A stretch of 38,579 nucleotides of DNA, taken from contig CANKZU010000025.1 in assembly GCA_947488615.1 (NCBI GenBank), positions 1-38,579 on the forward strand, in the 5' to 3' direction. Positions within the stretch are counted from its first letter, which is position 1. Every line of letters starts with the position of its first letter. A program made the translations under genes and the position numbers. Below, piece after piece: positions 8,589-17,131 of the stretch. The notes under the pieces were generated by a model, which saw only the letters and a list, made by a program, of their open reading frames with translations, was not told the origin of the DNA and made no database searches. This stretch comes from an uncultured Aurantimonas sp. GTDB lineage: Bacteria; Pseudomonadota; Alphaproteobacteria; Rhizobiales; Rhizobiaceae.

Positions 8589-9866
8589 CTATTTGCGACG
8601 GAGACGGTCCAACAGACCCGATTTTTTCGGTTTCTTCGGCTCGCCACGCCCGGTCAGGACGTGGGCGATCTGATGGAATGCCTCGACGGCGGCGTGCCTG
8701 GCGTCGATCTCGGCGATCATCTGACCGTTATTGGCCGCATTGCCGAACACCAGCGGATCGAAGGCGATCCGTGCGAGCGGCTCGACCCCGAGCGGCTCGG
8801 AGAACTCATCTGGCGAAATTTCAGGTCGCTTGGGAATCGCCAGCTGGTTCAGGACGAGATGCGGCGCATGATCGTTTGGCCGCAGCTTTTTCAGCATGTC
8901 GACAAGGTTCTTGGCGTTGCGCAGATTGGCGAGGTCCGGCGTCGCGATGATGACGACCTGGTCGGCTTTCGCCAGAACGTTCCGGGTCCATTCGCTCCAC
9001 ACATGCGGCACGTCGAGCGCGACGATGGGGGCTCCACGCTGGGCCGTTTCGATCAGCGCGGTGAACGCATCGGCGGAAAAGTCGTAGGTCCGGTCGAGGA
9101 CGGACGGCGCCGCCAGCAACGACAGGTGCTCGGCGCATTTCGACAGCAGCCGATCGAGCAGGACATCGTCCATCCGTTCGGCGGAAAACACCGCTTCCGC
9201 GATACCCTGGGCCGGGTCCTGGTCAAAATTGATGTTCGCCGTGCCAAATGGCAGATCCAGATCGGCGAGCACCACGTCGTTCGAAAACAGTTTGGAGATG
9301 GACCAGGCGACGTTATGGGCGATCGTCGAGGACCCGACACCGCCCTTGGCGCCGACAAAAGCGATCGAACGACCCAGCGGCTCGGCGTCGGGGGCGGTGA
9401 ACAGCGCTCCGATCACGGTCATGACGTCGGCGATCGATATCGGCGCGACGAGATATTCCGAGATGCCCCGGCGCACGAGATCGCGATAGAGCGGGACATC
9501 GTTGTAATGGCCGATGATGACCACCTTGGAGCCGGGGTCGCAGACCTCCGACAAGGCTTCGAGCTCGGCGATGAGTTCACCCGGCGGGAGCTTCGATTCG
9601 AGCAGTACCAGATTGGGCGTCGGCGCACCGGAAAAATGCTCGACCGCCGCGCGAATGCCGCCCATGTTGACGCGCAGATGCGCCTTCGCCATCCGGCGAT
9701 CCAGGCTGGCCTTTTCGATCGGCTTGGAAACCCCGTCGGTTTCGCAGAAGGCCTGGATCGAAATCCGCGGCATCGGCCGGACCCGGTCGAGTGCCGTGCC
9801 TTCCTCCTGCAGTTCCTCGGGCGCGTCGAACGACACGTCGTCCCTGATCGTCTCCGCGGTCACCAT
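8589..9866 (-). CDS. cpaE: Pilus assembly ATPase/localisation protein CpaE (TadZ)
   Basis: A 425-residue protein with an atypical receiver-like N-terminal domain (about 35-155) and a C-terminal ParA/MinD-like ATPase. The deviant Walker A is GAKGGVGSSTIAHN, with KGGVGSST at 174-181, followed by the DLDLPFGTANINF segment and RNVLAKADQVVIIATPDLAN. TadZ proteins mark the cell pole or site where the Tad machine is built. The receiver-like domain should not be assumed to be phosphorylated: no canonical acidic pocket is obvious. Its ATG at 9866 overlaps the end of cpaD by 7 bases. It is encoded directly upstream of cpaF, as in other alphaproteobacterial tad loci. Confidence 0.94.
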   Translation of the reverse strand: MVTAETIRDDVSFDAPEELQEEGTALDRVRPMPRISIQAFCETDGVSKPIEKASLDRRMAKAHLRVNMGGIRAAVEHFSGAPTPNLVLLESKLPPGELIAELEALSEVCDPGSKVVIIGHYNDVPLYRDLVRRGISEYLVAPISIADVMTVIGALFTAPDAEPLGRSIAFVGAKGGVGSSTIAHNVAWSISKLFSNDVVLADLDLPFGTANINFDQDPAQGIAEAVFSAERMDDVLLDRLLSKCAEHLSLLAAPSVLDRTYDFSADAFTALIETAQRGAPIVALDVPHVWSEWTRNVLAKADQVVIIATPDLANLRNAKNLVDMLKKLRPNDHAPHLVLNQLAIPKRPEISPDEFSEPLGVEPLARIAFDPLVFGNAANNGQMIAEIDARHAAVEAFHQIAHVLTGRGEPKKPKKSGLLDRLRRK

Positions 9867-10582
9867 TGGTAGTCAGCCTCCGTGTCGTTCGGCTGCGCCA
9901 TCGTCCGCTCGCCCTTGCGATACTTCTCGAGAATCGTGGTCCGCCGTTCGGCGTCGCTCGAATCCATGCCGCGCGGCGACAGGAGATCGCGCGGATCGGC
10001 GATCTGGGCGGCGAGATTCTGCTGGCTGGCGCAACCGAAGTTGAAATAGTTCTTGTTCTCGGAGGTGTTCCCGAGATCCTCGGGCCAGCGGCCACAGGGA
10101 CCGGTCTTGGCGACCAGTGACGAATAGGCGAGGCGGATCGGCGTCGGCCCGCTCGCTCCGGCCGCCGAATAGGGCTGCACGAAGATCCGGTCGCGGGCGA
10201 TCTTGCGTCCGCGCAAGGCCTTGACGATCCCGCCGGAGAGTCGGTCGGCGGCGTATTGATTGGCCGATCCCATCGGCAGCAGCACCTGGATCGTGTCGGC
10301 GCCGGAGGCGCGGAACCGGTCGGCAAAGTCCTCGACGCGGCCGCGATCGGCATAGGATAGGCGCGCGTCGGAGGCGACGACCGGAATATCCACCGCGGTC
10401 TGGGCTTCCGAAACCACGATCGGATGGCGTGTGCGATAGTCGTCCGGGATGGAACCGACCTCGACATGCTGGACATTGGCGCATCCACCGGCGATCAGCA
10501 GCGCTCCGAGCGCCAGGATCGTGTTCGCACGCAGACGAACCGACCGTCGGTTACCGCCCCGGCATTCGAAAAGGTCTTTCAT
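9860..10582 (-). CDS. cpaD: Pilus assembly lipoprotein CpaD
   Basis: A 240-residue protein of the CpaD family, an outer-membrane-associated pilus component specific to alphaproteobacterial tad loci. The N-terminus has a charged region, a hydrophobic core (ILALGALLIAGGC) and Cys34 as probable lipidation site. The family region follows, with YRTRHPIVVSEAQ and, later, the NFGCASQQNLAAQIADPRDL segment near the C-terminus. The start at 10582 is preceded by a strong GAGGAG ribosome site; an alternative ATG at 10606 would overlap the cpaC stop (ATGA) but lacks that site. It lies between cpaC and cpaE in the operon. Confidence 0.9.
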   Translation of the reverse strand: MKDLFECRGGNRRSVRLRANTILALGALLIAGGCANVQHVEVGSIPDDYRTRHPIVVSEAQTAVDIPVVASDARLSYADRGRVEDFADRFRASGADTIQVLLPMGSANQYAADRLSGGIVKALRGRKIARDRIFVQPYSAAGASGPTPIRLAYSSLVAKTGPCGRWPEDLGNTSENKNYFNFGCASQQNLAAQIADPRDLLSPRGMDSSDAERRTTILEKYRKGERTMAQPNDTEADYQW

Positions 10583-10602
10583 CTGCGATCTCCTCGAACC
10601 GG

Positions 10603-12207
10603 TCATTTGTAGATAAAGCCGACGACGCCGTGATACCGGCCGGGGGGCAGCTTGGTTTCCATATGGCCGTAAACGCGATTGATCCGGCCAAGGAAGTTGC
10701 CGGCCCCGTCGCTGGAAAAGCCGAGGCCGTCGTCGGGCCGCGCCAGTGCCTGGCGCGCAACCGGCCGCACCAGATAAGGCGTCACGATGATGACGAGTTC
10801 GGTCTCGTAGCGCTGGAAGTCGCGGCTGCGGAACAAGGTGCCGAGGATGGGGATCTTGGAAAGGCCCGGCGTTCCCGAAATGACCTGGCGCACCTCGTCG
10901 CGGACAAGGCCGGCGATGACCAGCGAGCCGCCCGAGGGAAGCTCGACCGTGGTGTCGGCGAGGCGCTTGCGAATGCCGGGCGGCGTCACGCCCGGCGCAA
11001 CGCCGCCTGGAAAGCTGAAGGGCGTCTCGAAGGTCGGCTCCGACACGCTGGTGCGGATTTTCAGGCTGATGCGACCGGCGGAGAGCACTACCGGGGTGAA
11101 GTCCAGACCGATGCCGTAATCGATCTTCGAGGTCTCGTATTCGACCGAGGCGGGGGTCGTGTCGAAGCCGACGATATTGCCCGCCGCGTTGAGGATCGGA
11201 GTCCGCGTTTCGGGCGTCTCCGATTTTCCCTGGGGAACGACAAACTCGCCGCCGACTTTGAAACTCGCCTTCTCGCCGGAAATCGCCGTCAGGCTGGGCT
11301 CGGCCAAGGTCCGCATGACGCCGGCCTGCTCCATGGCGTTAAGTTGGCCTTCAACGTCAAAGCCGCCGATGCGGCCGGCCGCGCCGAGGACGTTGTTGGC
11401 GATCGCCTTTCCGAGTCCGAATGGGTTGTCGACATTGCTATAGAAAATACCGTCACCGGCTGAGCCATTCAGCCCCAACTGCTTGACGACCGAGCGCTGC
11501 ACCTCGGCGACGGTCACCTTGAGCGTCACCTGGTCCTCGCCCTGGATCTGCAGCAGATTGACGATCTGACTCTGGCGCCGGTCCTCCTGGGCGAAGGCGA
11601 CGTCGCTGTTGCCGCCACCGGCGCCACCGGTCGCGGTTGCCGACTGGATATACTGGCCCGTCGTGCCCTCGCCGCCGGTGACGAAAATGCGCGCCAGCCT
11701 TTCGACCTTGGCCGCGTCCTGGGGCGTCTGCACCATGCCGGTGAGAACGACATTGTCGTTCAGCATTTCGATCGTGACCTCGGACGCGGGCACATATTTG
11801 CGGATCGACGCCTCGAGACCGCTGATGTCGCGCTCGATCTTCAGGTCGATCGAGGCGATCTGGCGGTTCTGGCGATCGAAGACGACGATATTCGTCTCAC
11901 CGATCTGCTTGCCGAAGATGTAGATGCGGCGCGCGTCCCTGGTCACCGCGTCGGCCACCGCCGGATTGGCGACGAGGATATCGTGGGCGTCCGCCGCCAG
12001 CACGATGACCTTGGTCTTGTTGAGACCGAGATTGATCCTTTGGCTCGCCTGCCGGACGTTGACGACGGTGGGTTCTGCCGACGCGGGGAGCGGCGCGAAG
12101 ACGGGCGTCAATGCGGTCGAGACGGCGGCAAGTCCCACGACGGCCCGGCGTAACAGGGCAAGCAACATGTCGGATCGGTTGGAAGAGCTCATCGACCTGC
12201 CTGTCAT
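10603..12207 (-). CDS. cpaC: Tad pilus outer-membrane secretin CpaC (RcpA)
   Basis: A 534-residue secretin that forms the outer-membrane pore for the Flp pilus. It has a signal peptide ending near ASAEP, an N0-like pilus domain (KTKVIVLAADAHDILVANPA ... GETNIVVFD), and a BON-like segment (EVTIEMLNDNVVLTGMVQTP). A long C-terminal secretin domain (about 250-500) contains the LAEPSLTAISGEKASFKVGG and GGSLVIAGLVRDE motifs. The ATG at 12207 overlaps the cpaB stop by four bases. A second in-frame ATG at 12192 has a weak GGCAGG site and may be the real start. It is encoded in the order cpaB-cpaC-cpaD typical of the family. Confidence 0.95.
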   Translation of the reverse strand: MTGRSMSSSNRSDMLLALLRRAVVGLAAVSTALTPVFAPLPASAEPTVVNVRQASQRINLGLNKTKVIVLAADAHDILVANPAVADAVTRDARRIYIFGKQIGETNIVVFDRQNRQIASIDLKIERDISGLEASIRKYVPASEVTIEMLNDNVVLTGMVQTPQDAAKVERLARIFVTGGEGTTGQYIQSATATGGAGGGNSDVAFAQEDRRQSQIVNLLQIQGEDQVTLKVTVAEVQRSVVKQLGLNGSAGDGIFYSNVDNPFGLGKAIANNVLGAAGRIGGFDVEGQLNAMEQAGVMRTLAEPSLTAISGEKASFKVGGEFVVPQGKSETPETRTPILNAAGNIVGFDTTPASVEYETSKIDYGIGLDFTPVVLSAGRISLKIRTSVSEPTFETPFSFPGGVAPGVTPPGIRKRLADTTVELPSGGSLVIAGLVRDEVRQVISGTPGLSKIPILGTLFRSRDFQRYETELVIIVTPYLVRPVARQALARPDDGLGFSSDGAGNFLGRINRVYGHMETKLPPGRYHGVVGFIYK

Positions 12208-13025
12208 TTGGACGTTGTGATGTCGGTGGATTGGCCGTAGCGCACGACCTTGATCTTGCCGCGCTGGGAGTTTTCCTGGGCCAGCAGGAAAGCGGCGTAG
12301 CCGGGTGAGCCGGGGACCGAGTCGGCTAGGGAGCGCAGTGACAGCACCAGCCGATCGGCAATCTGCTGGGCGGCGGTCAGCGCTTCGGCCTGATCGGGAT
12401 CGACCTCGAGCGTCGCCGTCGATCCGACGACAACCTTTTCCCCGTCCTTCTCCTCGATCGTCTGATCGATCGCGAGAACGCGGAGATTGCGCAGCACCGT
12501 TTCGGTCGTGACTTTTTCGCTGCGGCCGTCCGAGCTGGCGGTCCGGCGGCTCATGATGATGTCGACATGGTCGTTCGGGAGCACGAAGCCGCCGGCCGAC
12601 GTATCCGCCGCGATCTGGATGGCGACGGCGCGTTTGCCCGCCGGCAGAATCGCCGACATGAAGCCGCGATCGGCGCGGATCAGCTTGGATTCACGGACCG
12701 GTTCGCCGGCGAAAAAGGATTGCCGCGCGATCGAGCCCTTGAGCTCCTCGATCGCCTCCGGGCGATCGGCCCGCACGATCAGCGTCGGCCCGATGCCCTC
12801 TTCGGGCCACTTCTGCCAGTCGAGGACCGCGTCGATCGACCCACCCATCGCGACCTCTGTCGTGGTGACGAGCACGTCCGCGAGCTTGATCGGGGGTTCG
12901 GCCGGAGCGGCCGTGATGATGACCGGTTCAGCCGGCGCCTGCTGGGAGAGATTGAGGGCGACGAAGCCGGCACCCGCAGCCGCGACAAGGGCGACCGCCA
13001 CGACCGCGATGCGTGCAAGATTCAT
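12204..13025 (-). CDS. cpaB: Flp pilus assembly protein CpaB (RcpC)
   Basis: A 273-residue periplasmic protein anchored by an N-terminal hydrophobic segment (IAVVAVALVAAAGAGFVAL). An SAF-like domain (IKLADVLVTTTEVAMGGSID) at about 46-115 is followed by the RcpC/CpaB domain with AVAIQIAADTSAGGFVLPND and HVDIIMSRR. Family members are thought to bridge the secretin to other pilus parts or to cell-wall material. The ATG at 13025 has a clear GGGAG site; the earlier frame start at 13055 lacks a signal sequence at its N-terminus. It is the first gene of the minus-strand block running to tadC. The 121 bases before it, up to cpaA, are a likely promoter. Confidence 0.92.
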   Translation of the reverse strand: MNLARIAVVAVALVAAAGAGFVALNLSQQAPAEPVIITAAPAEPPIKLADVLVTTTEVAMGGSIDAVLDWQKWPEEGIGPTLIVRADRPEAIEELKGSIARQSFFAGEPVRESKLIRADRGFMSAILPAGKRAVAIQIAADTSAGGFVLPNDHVDIIMSRRTASSDGRSEKVTTETVLRNLRVLAIDQTIEEKDGEKVVVGSTATLEVDPDQAEALTAAQQIADRLVLSLRSLADSVPGSPGYAAFLLAQENSQRGKIKVVRYGQSTDITTSK

Positions 13026-13146
13026 CGGACAACTCCCGCAAACTGAGCCGCACATTCGCGGCTGTTCGCATCGGTTATTGCCGACAAACCCTCAATGTAT
13101 GGTTAACAAACCCTGACGCGCGGCGCCGGGATGCGGCTGAAGCCCG

Positions 13147-13668
13147 TCAGAATGGGGAGCGCGCCAGGCCGCTGAGCGCGGTGTTCATCCAGCCGCCGTT
13201 GGAATAGACGGTCAGGCCGGCGGCGCCGAGCGCGATGCCGTAGGGAATTCCGGTATCCCGGTCCAAAAGCCGGTCGATGAAGAAGACGCCGGTGACCGGA
13301 GCCAGCATGACGCGCGAGATCAGAAGTCCGATCGTCAGAACTCCGCCGAAGATCGATCCGAGCAGAAGATACTCGACAAGGTCGGCCGACGGGCCGAACC
13401 AGATCGCCGTAGCGGCCAGTAGCTTGGCATCGCCGCCTCCCATCCACCCTGCGGCGAAGAAGCCGAAGGTGACCAACAGGCACAGGAGGCCGATGCCGAA
13501 ATGCAAGCCGATATCGCCGAGCGGCAGCCCCATCGCCAGAGCGATGACCGGAAAAACCAGGACGAGGGCGATCGAAATGCGGTTGGCGATCGTCATCGAC
13601 ACGAGATCCGAACAGGCCGCGTAGACCATGGCGAATGGAAAAATGATCAGGATAGCGAGATTAAGCAT
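13147..13668 (-). CDS. cpaA: Prepilin peptidase CpaA (family A24)
   Basis: A 173-residue polytopic membrane aspartic peptidase that cleaves the leader from the Flp prepilin. Both family aspartates are present: Asp21 in AACSDLVSMTIANR and Asp80 in the MGGGDAK motif. Several hydrophobic helices span the remainder. The short length is normal for CpaA-type enzymes that lack the methyltransferase domain of PilD. The start at 13668 (MLNLAILI) opens the first membrane helix and has GGGAG upstream. It lies between flp and cpaB, but the strong hairpin after flp suggests it is not co-transcribed efficiently with the pilin. Confidence 0.92.
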   Translation of the reverse strand: MLNLAILIIFPFAMVYAACSDLVSMTIANRISIALVLVFPVIALAMGLPLGDIGLHFGIGLLCLLVTFGFFAAGWMGGGDAKLLAATAIWFGPSADLVEYLLLGSIFGGVLTIGLLISRVMLAPVTGVFFIDRLLDRDTGIPYGIALGAAGLTVYSNGGWMNTALSGLARSPF

Positions 13669-13778
13669 CGCGGCATCGTGGCTCCCGTCCACCTGAGAGA
13701 CAGAGCCAGCTCGCAAAAGCTGATTGCTGTCGACCCATTCCCCATCAAGGCAGCATTAACCGCCTCGGTGCGATACGA

Positions 13779-13809
13779 AAAAGACAGGAAACAGCGTTTC
13801 CCGTCTTTT
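13779..13809 (-). terminator. Strong terminator after the Flp pilin gene
   Basis: The arms AAAAGACAGGAAAC (13779-13792) and GTTTCCCGTCTTTT (13796-13809) pair at 13 of 14 positions with a 3-base loop. Read on the minus strand, the stem is followed by a T-run. It lies 34 bases past the flp stop codon and should end an abundant pilin transcript before cpaA. Confidence 0.85.
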
Positions 13810-13843
13810 GCGCTCGATAACCGACTTAGGCATACGCCACGCG

Positions 13844-14017
13844 TCAGTTCTTTTTGGTGACGGCTGTTCCGATCGACGTGAACGTCGCCGACAGATTGGT
13901 GCCGACCGTGGTGACGGCGGCGATGATGGCGGTACCGATCAGAGCGGCGATGAGGCCGTACTCAATCGCGGTGGCGCCGGACTCGTCCTTGATGAAACGT
14001 GCGAAATGCTTGGACAT
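13844..14017 (-). CDS. flp: Flp family type IVb major pilin
   Basis: A 57-residue prepilin. A short charged leader ends in Gly14 and is followed by ATAIEYGLIAALIGTAIIAA, the classic Flp motif with Glu19 and Tyr20, then a short polar tail. CpaA would cut after Gly14, and the mature subunit polymerises into the Flp pilus used for adhesion and surface contact. The start is decided by a strong AAGGAG site just before 14017. The gene stands alone, with its own promoter region upstream and a strong terminator downstream, which fits high pilin expression relative to the assembly machine. Confidence 0.95.
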   Translation of the reverse strand: MSKHFARFIKDESGATAIEYGLIAALIGTAIIAAVTTVGTNLSATFTSIGTAVTKKN

Positions 14018-14160
14018 GGGAACTCCTTGAAATCCGATTGGCAGCAAACCCGCCGACTGTTTTCGTCGATCGGATTATGGGGACGTTACCGCCACGATGT
14101 TGCATTCGGCTTAAGGTTTTTGGTTGATTTTTTATTACATGCGCCTCCCTAAAAAGTACT

Positions 14161-14175
14161 TAAGAAATTCTTATG
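14161..14175. promoter_or_regulatory. Candidate CtrA-type site between flp and the divergent pilus gene
   Basis: TTAA, seven bases (GAAATTC), then TTAT: 7 of 8 positions of the CtrA consensus TTAA-N7-TTAA. It lies in the 236-base AT-rich divergent region that must hold promoters for flp (minus) and the gene at 14254 (plus). The same bases also form an imperfect inverted repeat (TTAAGAA/TTCTTA). The location fits known CtrA control of pilin genes in Caulobacter; the match alone is modest evidence. Confidence 0.35.
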
Positions 14176-14253
14176 AAGACCGATTAATCCTCCGTTTACC
14201 GCATTGTCGTATAGATCATGCTGATCGTAATCCGAGTAACCGGGACACGTCTC

Positions 14254-14718
14254 ATGAATCGCCTTCTCCGCCTCGTGTTGCCCGCTATGGTCCTGGGTCT
14301 TCTCTCCGTCGGAGCGCATGCCGGCGATCACCGCGCGACCCTTGGCGTCGCGGTCGACCATGCCAGAATTATCGAGATCGACCGGCCCGCCACGACGGTC
14401 ATCGTCGGCAACCCGGCGATCGTCGACGTCGAGGTTCTGAGTTCGAAACGGCTCGTCCTGACCGGGCGCAGTTACGGCATTACCAACATCGTCATCCTCG
14501 ACCAGGCCGGCGAAATGATCCTCGATGAACAGGTCGCGGTGCAGACCTTCGAGAACAACACGGTCCGCGTCTATCGTCAGGCGAGCCGGATCACCTATGC
14601 CTGCGCGCCGAAATGCGAGCCGACCGTGACCATCGGCGACAATCCGGAAAGCTTCCAGCAGGCGAACCAGCAATACGCCGCGCGTCAGGCGATGGCGACC
14701 GAAGCCGCCGCGCGCTAG
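14254..14718 (+). CDS. Standalone pilus-assembly N-terminal domain protein (CpaC N0-like)
   Basis: A 154-residue predicted periplasmic protein with a signal peptide (MNRLLRLVLPAMVLGLLSVG, cut near AHA). Its middle resembles the N-terminal domain of CpaC in this same window: RPATTVIVGNPAIVDVEV here against AADAHDILVANPAVADAV in CpaC, and GITNIVILD against GETNIVVFD. There is no secretin domain. The C-terminal 45 residues carry a Cys117-x3-Cys121 pair (CAPKC), possibly a disulphide. It is the first plus-strand gene diverging from flp, so it is probably co-regulated with the pilus. The start at 14254 is the ATG directly before the signal peptide; the ribosome site (GGGA) is weak. The exact role is unknown. 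Confidence 0.85.
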   Translation: MNRLLRLVLPAMVLGLLSVGAHAGDHRATLGVAVDHARIIEIDRPATTVIVGNPAIVDVEVLSSKRLVLTGRSYGITNIVILDQAGEMILDEQVAVQTFENNTVRVYRQASRITYACAPKCEPTVTIGDNPESFQQANQQYAARQAMATEAAAR

Positions 14719-14855
14719 GCACCGAATCGCGAAAGACGCACAATCGGTCTCCGGTGGAAATTCGGCGCGCCCCGGCGCCCCTATCCAACTGAGCCCGACG
14801 AACTATCTTCGCCACCGAAGGATTCACGGAAATCCACCGCAGCGGAGACAGGCCT

Positions 14856-16049
14856 TTGGCGCGCGCGATTCTCATGGTTCTCGATTCCTTCGGCATCGGC
14901 GGCGCGCGCGATGCGGAAAGCTTCGGCGACGCGGGGGCTGATACGTTCGGCCATATCCTGGCGGCGGCGGAGCGCGGAAAAGCCGATCAGGGCGGCCTGC
15001 GAAGCGGCCCCCTCGTCCTTCCCAACCTTCGCCGGCTCGGCCTCTTCCGCGCCGCCGGTCGATCATCGAGCGAGGCGTGCGCCGGCCTTTGGGGCTCCGC
15101 GGGCGAGGTCTCCCGCGGCAAGGATACGCCCTCCGGCCATTGGGAGATCGCCGGGGTTCCGGTGCTCTTCGACTGGGGCTATTTCCCGCAGGAGATTCCC
15201 ACCTTCCCGGCGTCCCTCATCCAACAGATCGCCGACGACAGCGATATCCCCGGCGTTCTCGGCCAATGCCACGCCTCGGGCACGCAGATCATCGCCGAAC
15301 TCGGCGAGGACAGCATCCACACGGGGAAGCCGATCTTCTACACCTCGACCGACAGCGTTTTGCAGATCGCCGCGCATGAGACGCATTTCGGCCTCGGCAG
15401 CCTTTACGATCTCTGCGCCATCGCGCGCCGGCATGTCGATCCGTTGAATATCGGCCGGGTCATCGCCCGGCCCTTTGCCGGCGAAACGGCGCACGACTTC
15501 CGCCGCACCGCAAACCGGCGCGACTATTCCGTCCCGCCGCCGGAACCGACGCTGCTTGACCGCGCCGTCGCCGCCGGCCGGCGGGTGCTGGCGATCGGCA
15601 AGATCGGCGACATCTTCGCGCACAAGGGCATTTCCGAAGTGCGCAAGGGCGACGGCAACGATGCGCTGTTCGACGCGATGCTCGGCGCCCTCGACGACGC
15701 GGCGGACGGCGACCTGATCTTCGCCAATTTCGTCGACTTCGACATGCTCTACGGTCACCGCCGCGACGTCGCCGGCTATGCCGCCGCTCTCGAAGCCTTC
15801 GACGCCCGCCTGCCCGAACTCGAAGCCCGCCTTCGACCGGGAGACATTGCGATCGCCACCGCCGACCATGGCTGCGATCCAACCTGGCGCGGCTCCGACC
15901 ACACCCGCGAGAATGTCCCGGTGCTGGTCTTCGGCCCCGATATCGAGGCGGGGAGCATCGGCCATCGCGAGACCTTCGCCGATATCGGCGAGAGCGTCGC
16001 AGTCCATCTCGACCTGCCGGCCGGGCAGCACGGAAAAAGCTTCCTTTGA
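14856..16049 (+). CDS. deoB: Phosphopentomutase DeoB
   Basis: A 397-residue alkaline-phosphatase-superfamily enzyme that interconverts (deoxy)ribose-1-phosphate and -5-phosphate, linking nucleoside phosphorolysis to sugar metabolism. Asp10 lies in VLDSFGIGGARDA, and the phosphorylated Thr91 in GKDTPSGHWE. C-terminal metal ligands are in NFVDFDMLYGHRRD and TADHGCDPTWRGSDHTREN. The start is TTG at 14856, preceded by GGAGA; it gives the expected MARAILMVLDSFGIGG N-terminus, and no ATG in that position is possible. It is the first gene of the plus-strand deoB-add-upp set and overlaps the next reading frame by four bases. Confidence 0.96.
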   Translation: MARAILMVLDSFGIGGARDAESFGDAGADTFGHILAAAERGKADQGGLRSGPLVLPNLRRLGLFRAAGRSSSEACAGLWGSAGEVSRGKDTPSGHWEIAGVPVLFDWGYFPQEIPTFPASLIQQIADDSDIPGVLGQCHASGTQIIAELGEDSIHTGKPIFYTSTDSVLQIAAHETHFGLGSLYDLCAIARRHVDPLNIGRVIARPFAGETAHDFRRTANRRDYSVPPPEPTLLDRAVAAGRRVLAIGKIGDIFAHKGISEVRKGDGNDALFDAMLGALDDAADGDLIFANFVDFDMLYGHRRDVAGYAAALEAFDARLPELEARLRPGDIAIATADHGCDPTWRGSDHTRENVPVLVFGPDIEAGSIGHRETFADIGESVAVHLDLPAGQHGKSFL

Positions 16050-17098
16050 GCCGAGATGTCCCACCGGCCGTCGCCCGCGCGAGCCGGAGCGGCATATTGC
16101 CCATGGCCGAGCTGCACTGCCACATCGAGGGCGCCGCCGATCCGGCCCTGGTCCTCGAATTGGCGCAGCGGCACGGCATCGATCTCGGCGGCATCATTCG
16201 CGACGGCGCCTATGTCTGGCACGACTTCACCAGCTTCCTCGCCGCCTACGACCGCGCCGCGACGGTGTTTCAGAGCGAGGACGACTTCGCCCGGCTCGCC
16301 GAGGATCATCTGACGCGGCTCGCGGGCGTCGGCGCCATCCATGCCGAGTTCTTCATCTCGCCCGATCACGCCGAGGCGGGAGGAACCGCGCCGGAGACGT
16401 ATCTGGCGGGCCTCGCCGAAGGCGTCCGCCGCGCCCGCCATGCCACCGGCATCGAAGCCCGGATGATCGTCGTCGGAATCCGGCATCTGGGCGCCGAGCG
16501 GGTTGAGGCCGCCGCGCGCTTTGCCGTCGCCGGCGCCGTGTCGGAGCCGCTTCTGACCGGCTTCGGCCTGGCCGGCGACGAGCGCAGCTTCGCGCCGCGC
16601 GAATTCGCCAAGGCCTTCGACATTGCCCGCGACGCCGGCCTCGGCCTGACCGCCCATGCCGGCGAGTTGTGCGGCGCCGACAGCGTGCGCGAGACCATCG
16701 CGGCGCTGAAACCGCAGCGCATCGGCCACGGCGTCCGCGCCATCGAGGACGACGATCTCGTTCGGCGGATCGCGGCGGACGGCATCGTGCTCGAAGTCTG
16801 CCCCGGCTCGAATCTGGCGCTCGGCATCTTTCCCGATGCCGCCGCGCACCCGCTTCGCCGCCTGGTCGAGGCGGGCGTAAAAGTGACGCTGAACTCCGAC
16901 GATCCGCCCTTCTTCGCAACCGATCTTGGCGCCGAATACCGCTTTGCCGAAGATGCCGGGATCGGCCGGGCCGGGCTGCTCGCCTTGACCCGCAACGCCA
17001 TCGAGGCCGCCTTCGTCGATCCGGCGACCCGCCAGCAGCTTCTCGACAGGCTGATGCTCGACGCCATTTCGCTTGGCGCGCCGCCGACGGCGCAGTAA
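16046..17098 (+). CDS. add: Adenosine deaminase
   Basis: An amidohydrolase-fold enzyme that deaminates (deoxy)adenosine to (deoxy)inosine, feeding purine nucleoside phosphorylase and nucleoside hydrolase. Zinc ligands sit in ELHCHIEG (His24, His26 counted from the TTG), the catalytic His/Glu in LTAHAGELCG, another His in RIGHGVRAIED, and Asp in LNSDDPPFF. The start is uncertain. TTG at 16046 overlaps the deoB stop (TTGA) and gives 350 residues. ATG at 16103, preceded at a distance by GGAG, would start directly at MAELHCH, shorter than most relatives. Translational coupling to deoB seems likely either way. Confidence 0.92.
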   Translation: MSRDVPPAVARASRSGILPMAELHCHIEGAADPALVLELAQRHGIDLGGIIRDGAYVWHDFTSFLAAYDRAATVFQSEDDFARLAEDHLTRLAGVGAIHAEFFISPDHAEAGGTAPETYLAGLAEGVRRARHATGIEARMIVVGIRHLGAERVEAAARFAVAGAVSEPLLTGFGLAGDERSFAPREFAKAFDIARDAGLGLTAHAGELCGADSVRETIAALKPQRIGHGVRAIEDDDLVRRIAADGIVLEVCPGSNLALGIFPDAAAHPLRRLVEAGVKVTLNSDDPPFFATDLGAEYRFAEDAGIGRAGLLALTRNAIEAAFVDPATRQQLLDRLMLDAISLGAPPTAQ

Positions 17099-17131
17099 GC
17101 AAGCGTATCCGCAGGCAGAAAGCGAGGCCCC

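Noticed and set aside
7130..8950. 606-residue plus-strand reading frame opposite cpaF and cpaE
   Set aside because: It is antisense to two well-identified genes, has no domain, is rich in Arg/Asp/Gly of the kind produced by reversed GC-rich codons, and has no ribosome site.
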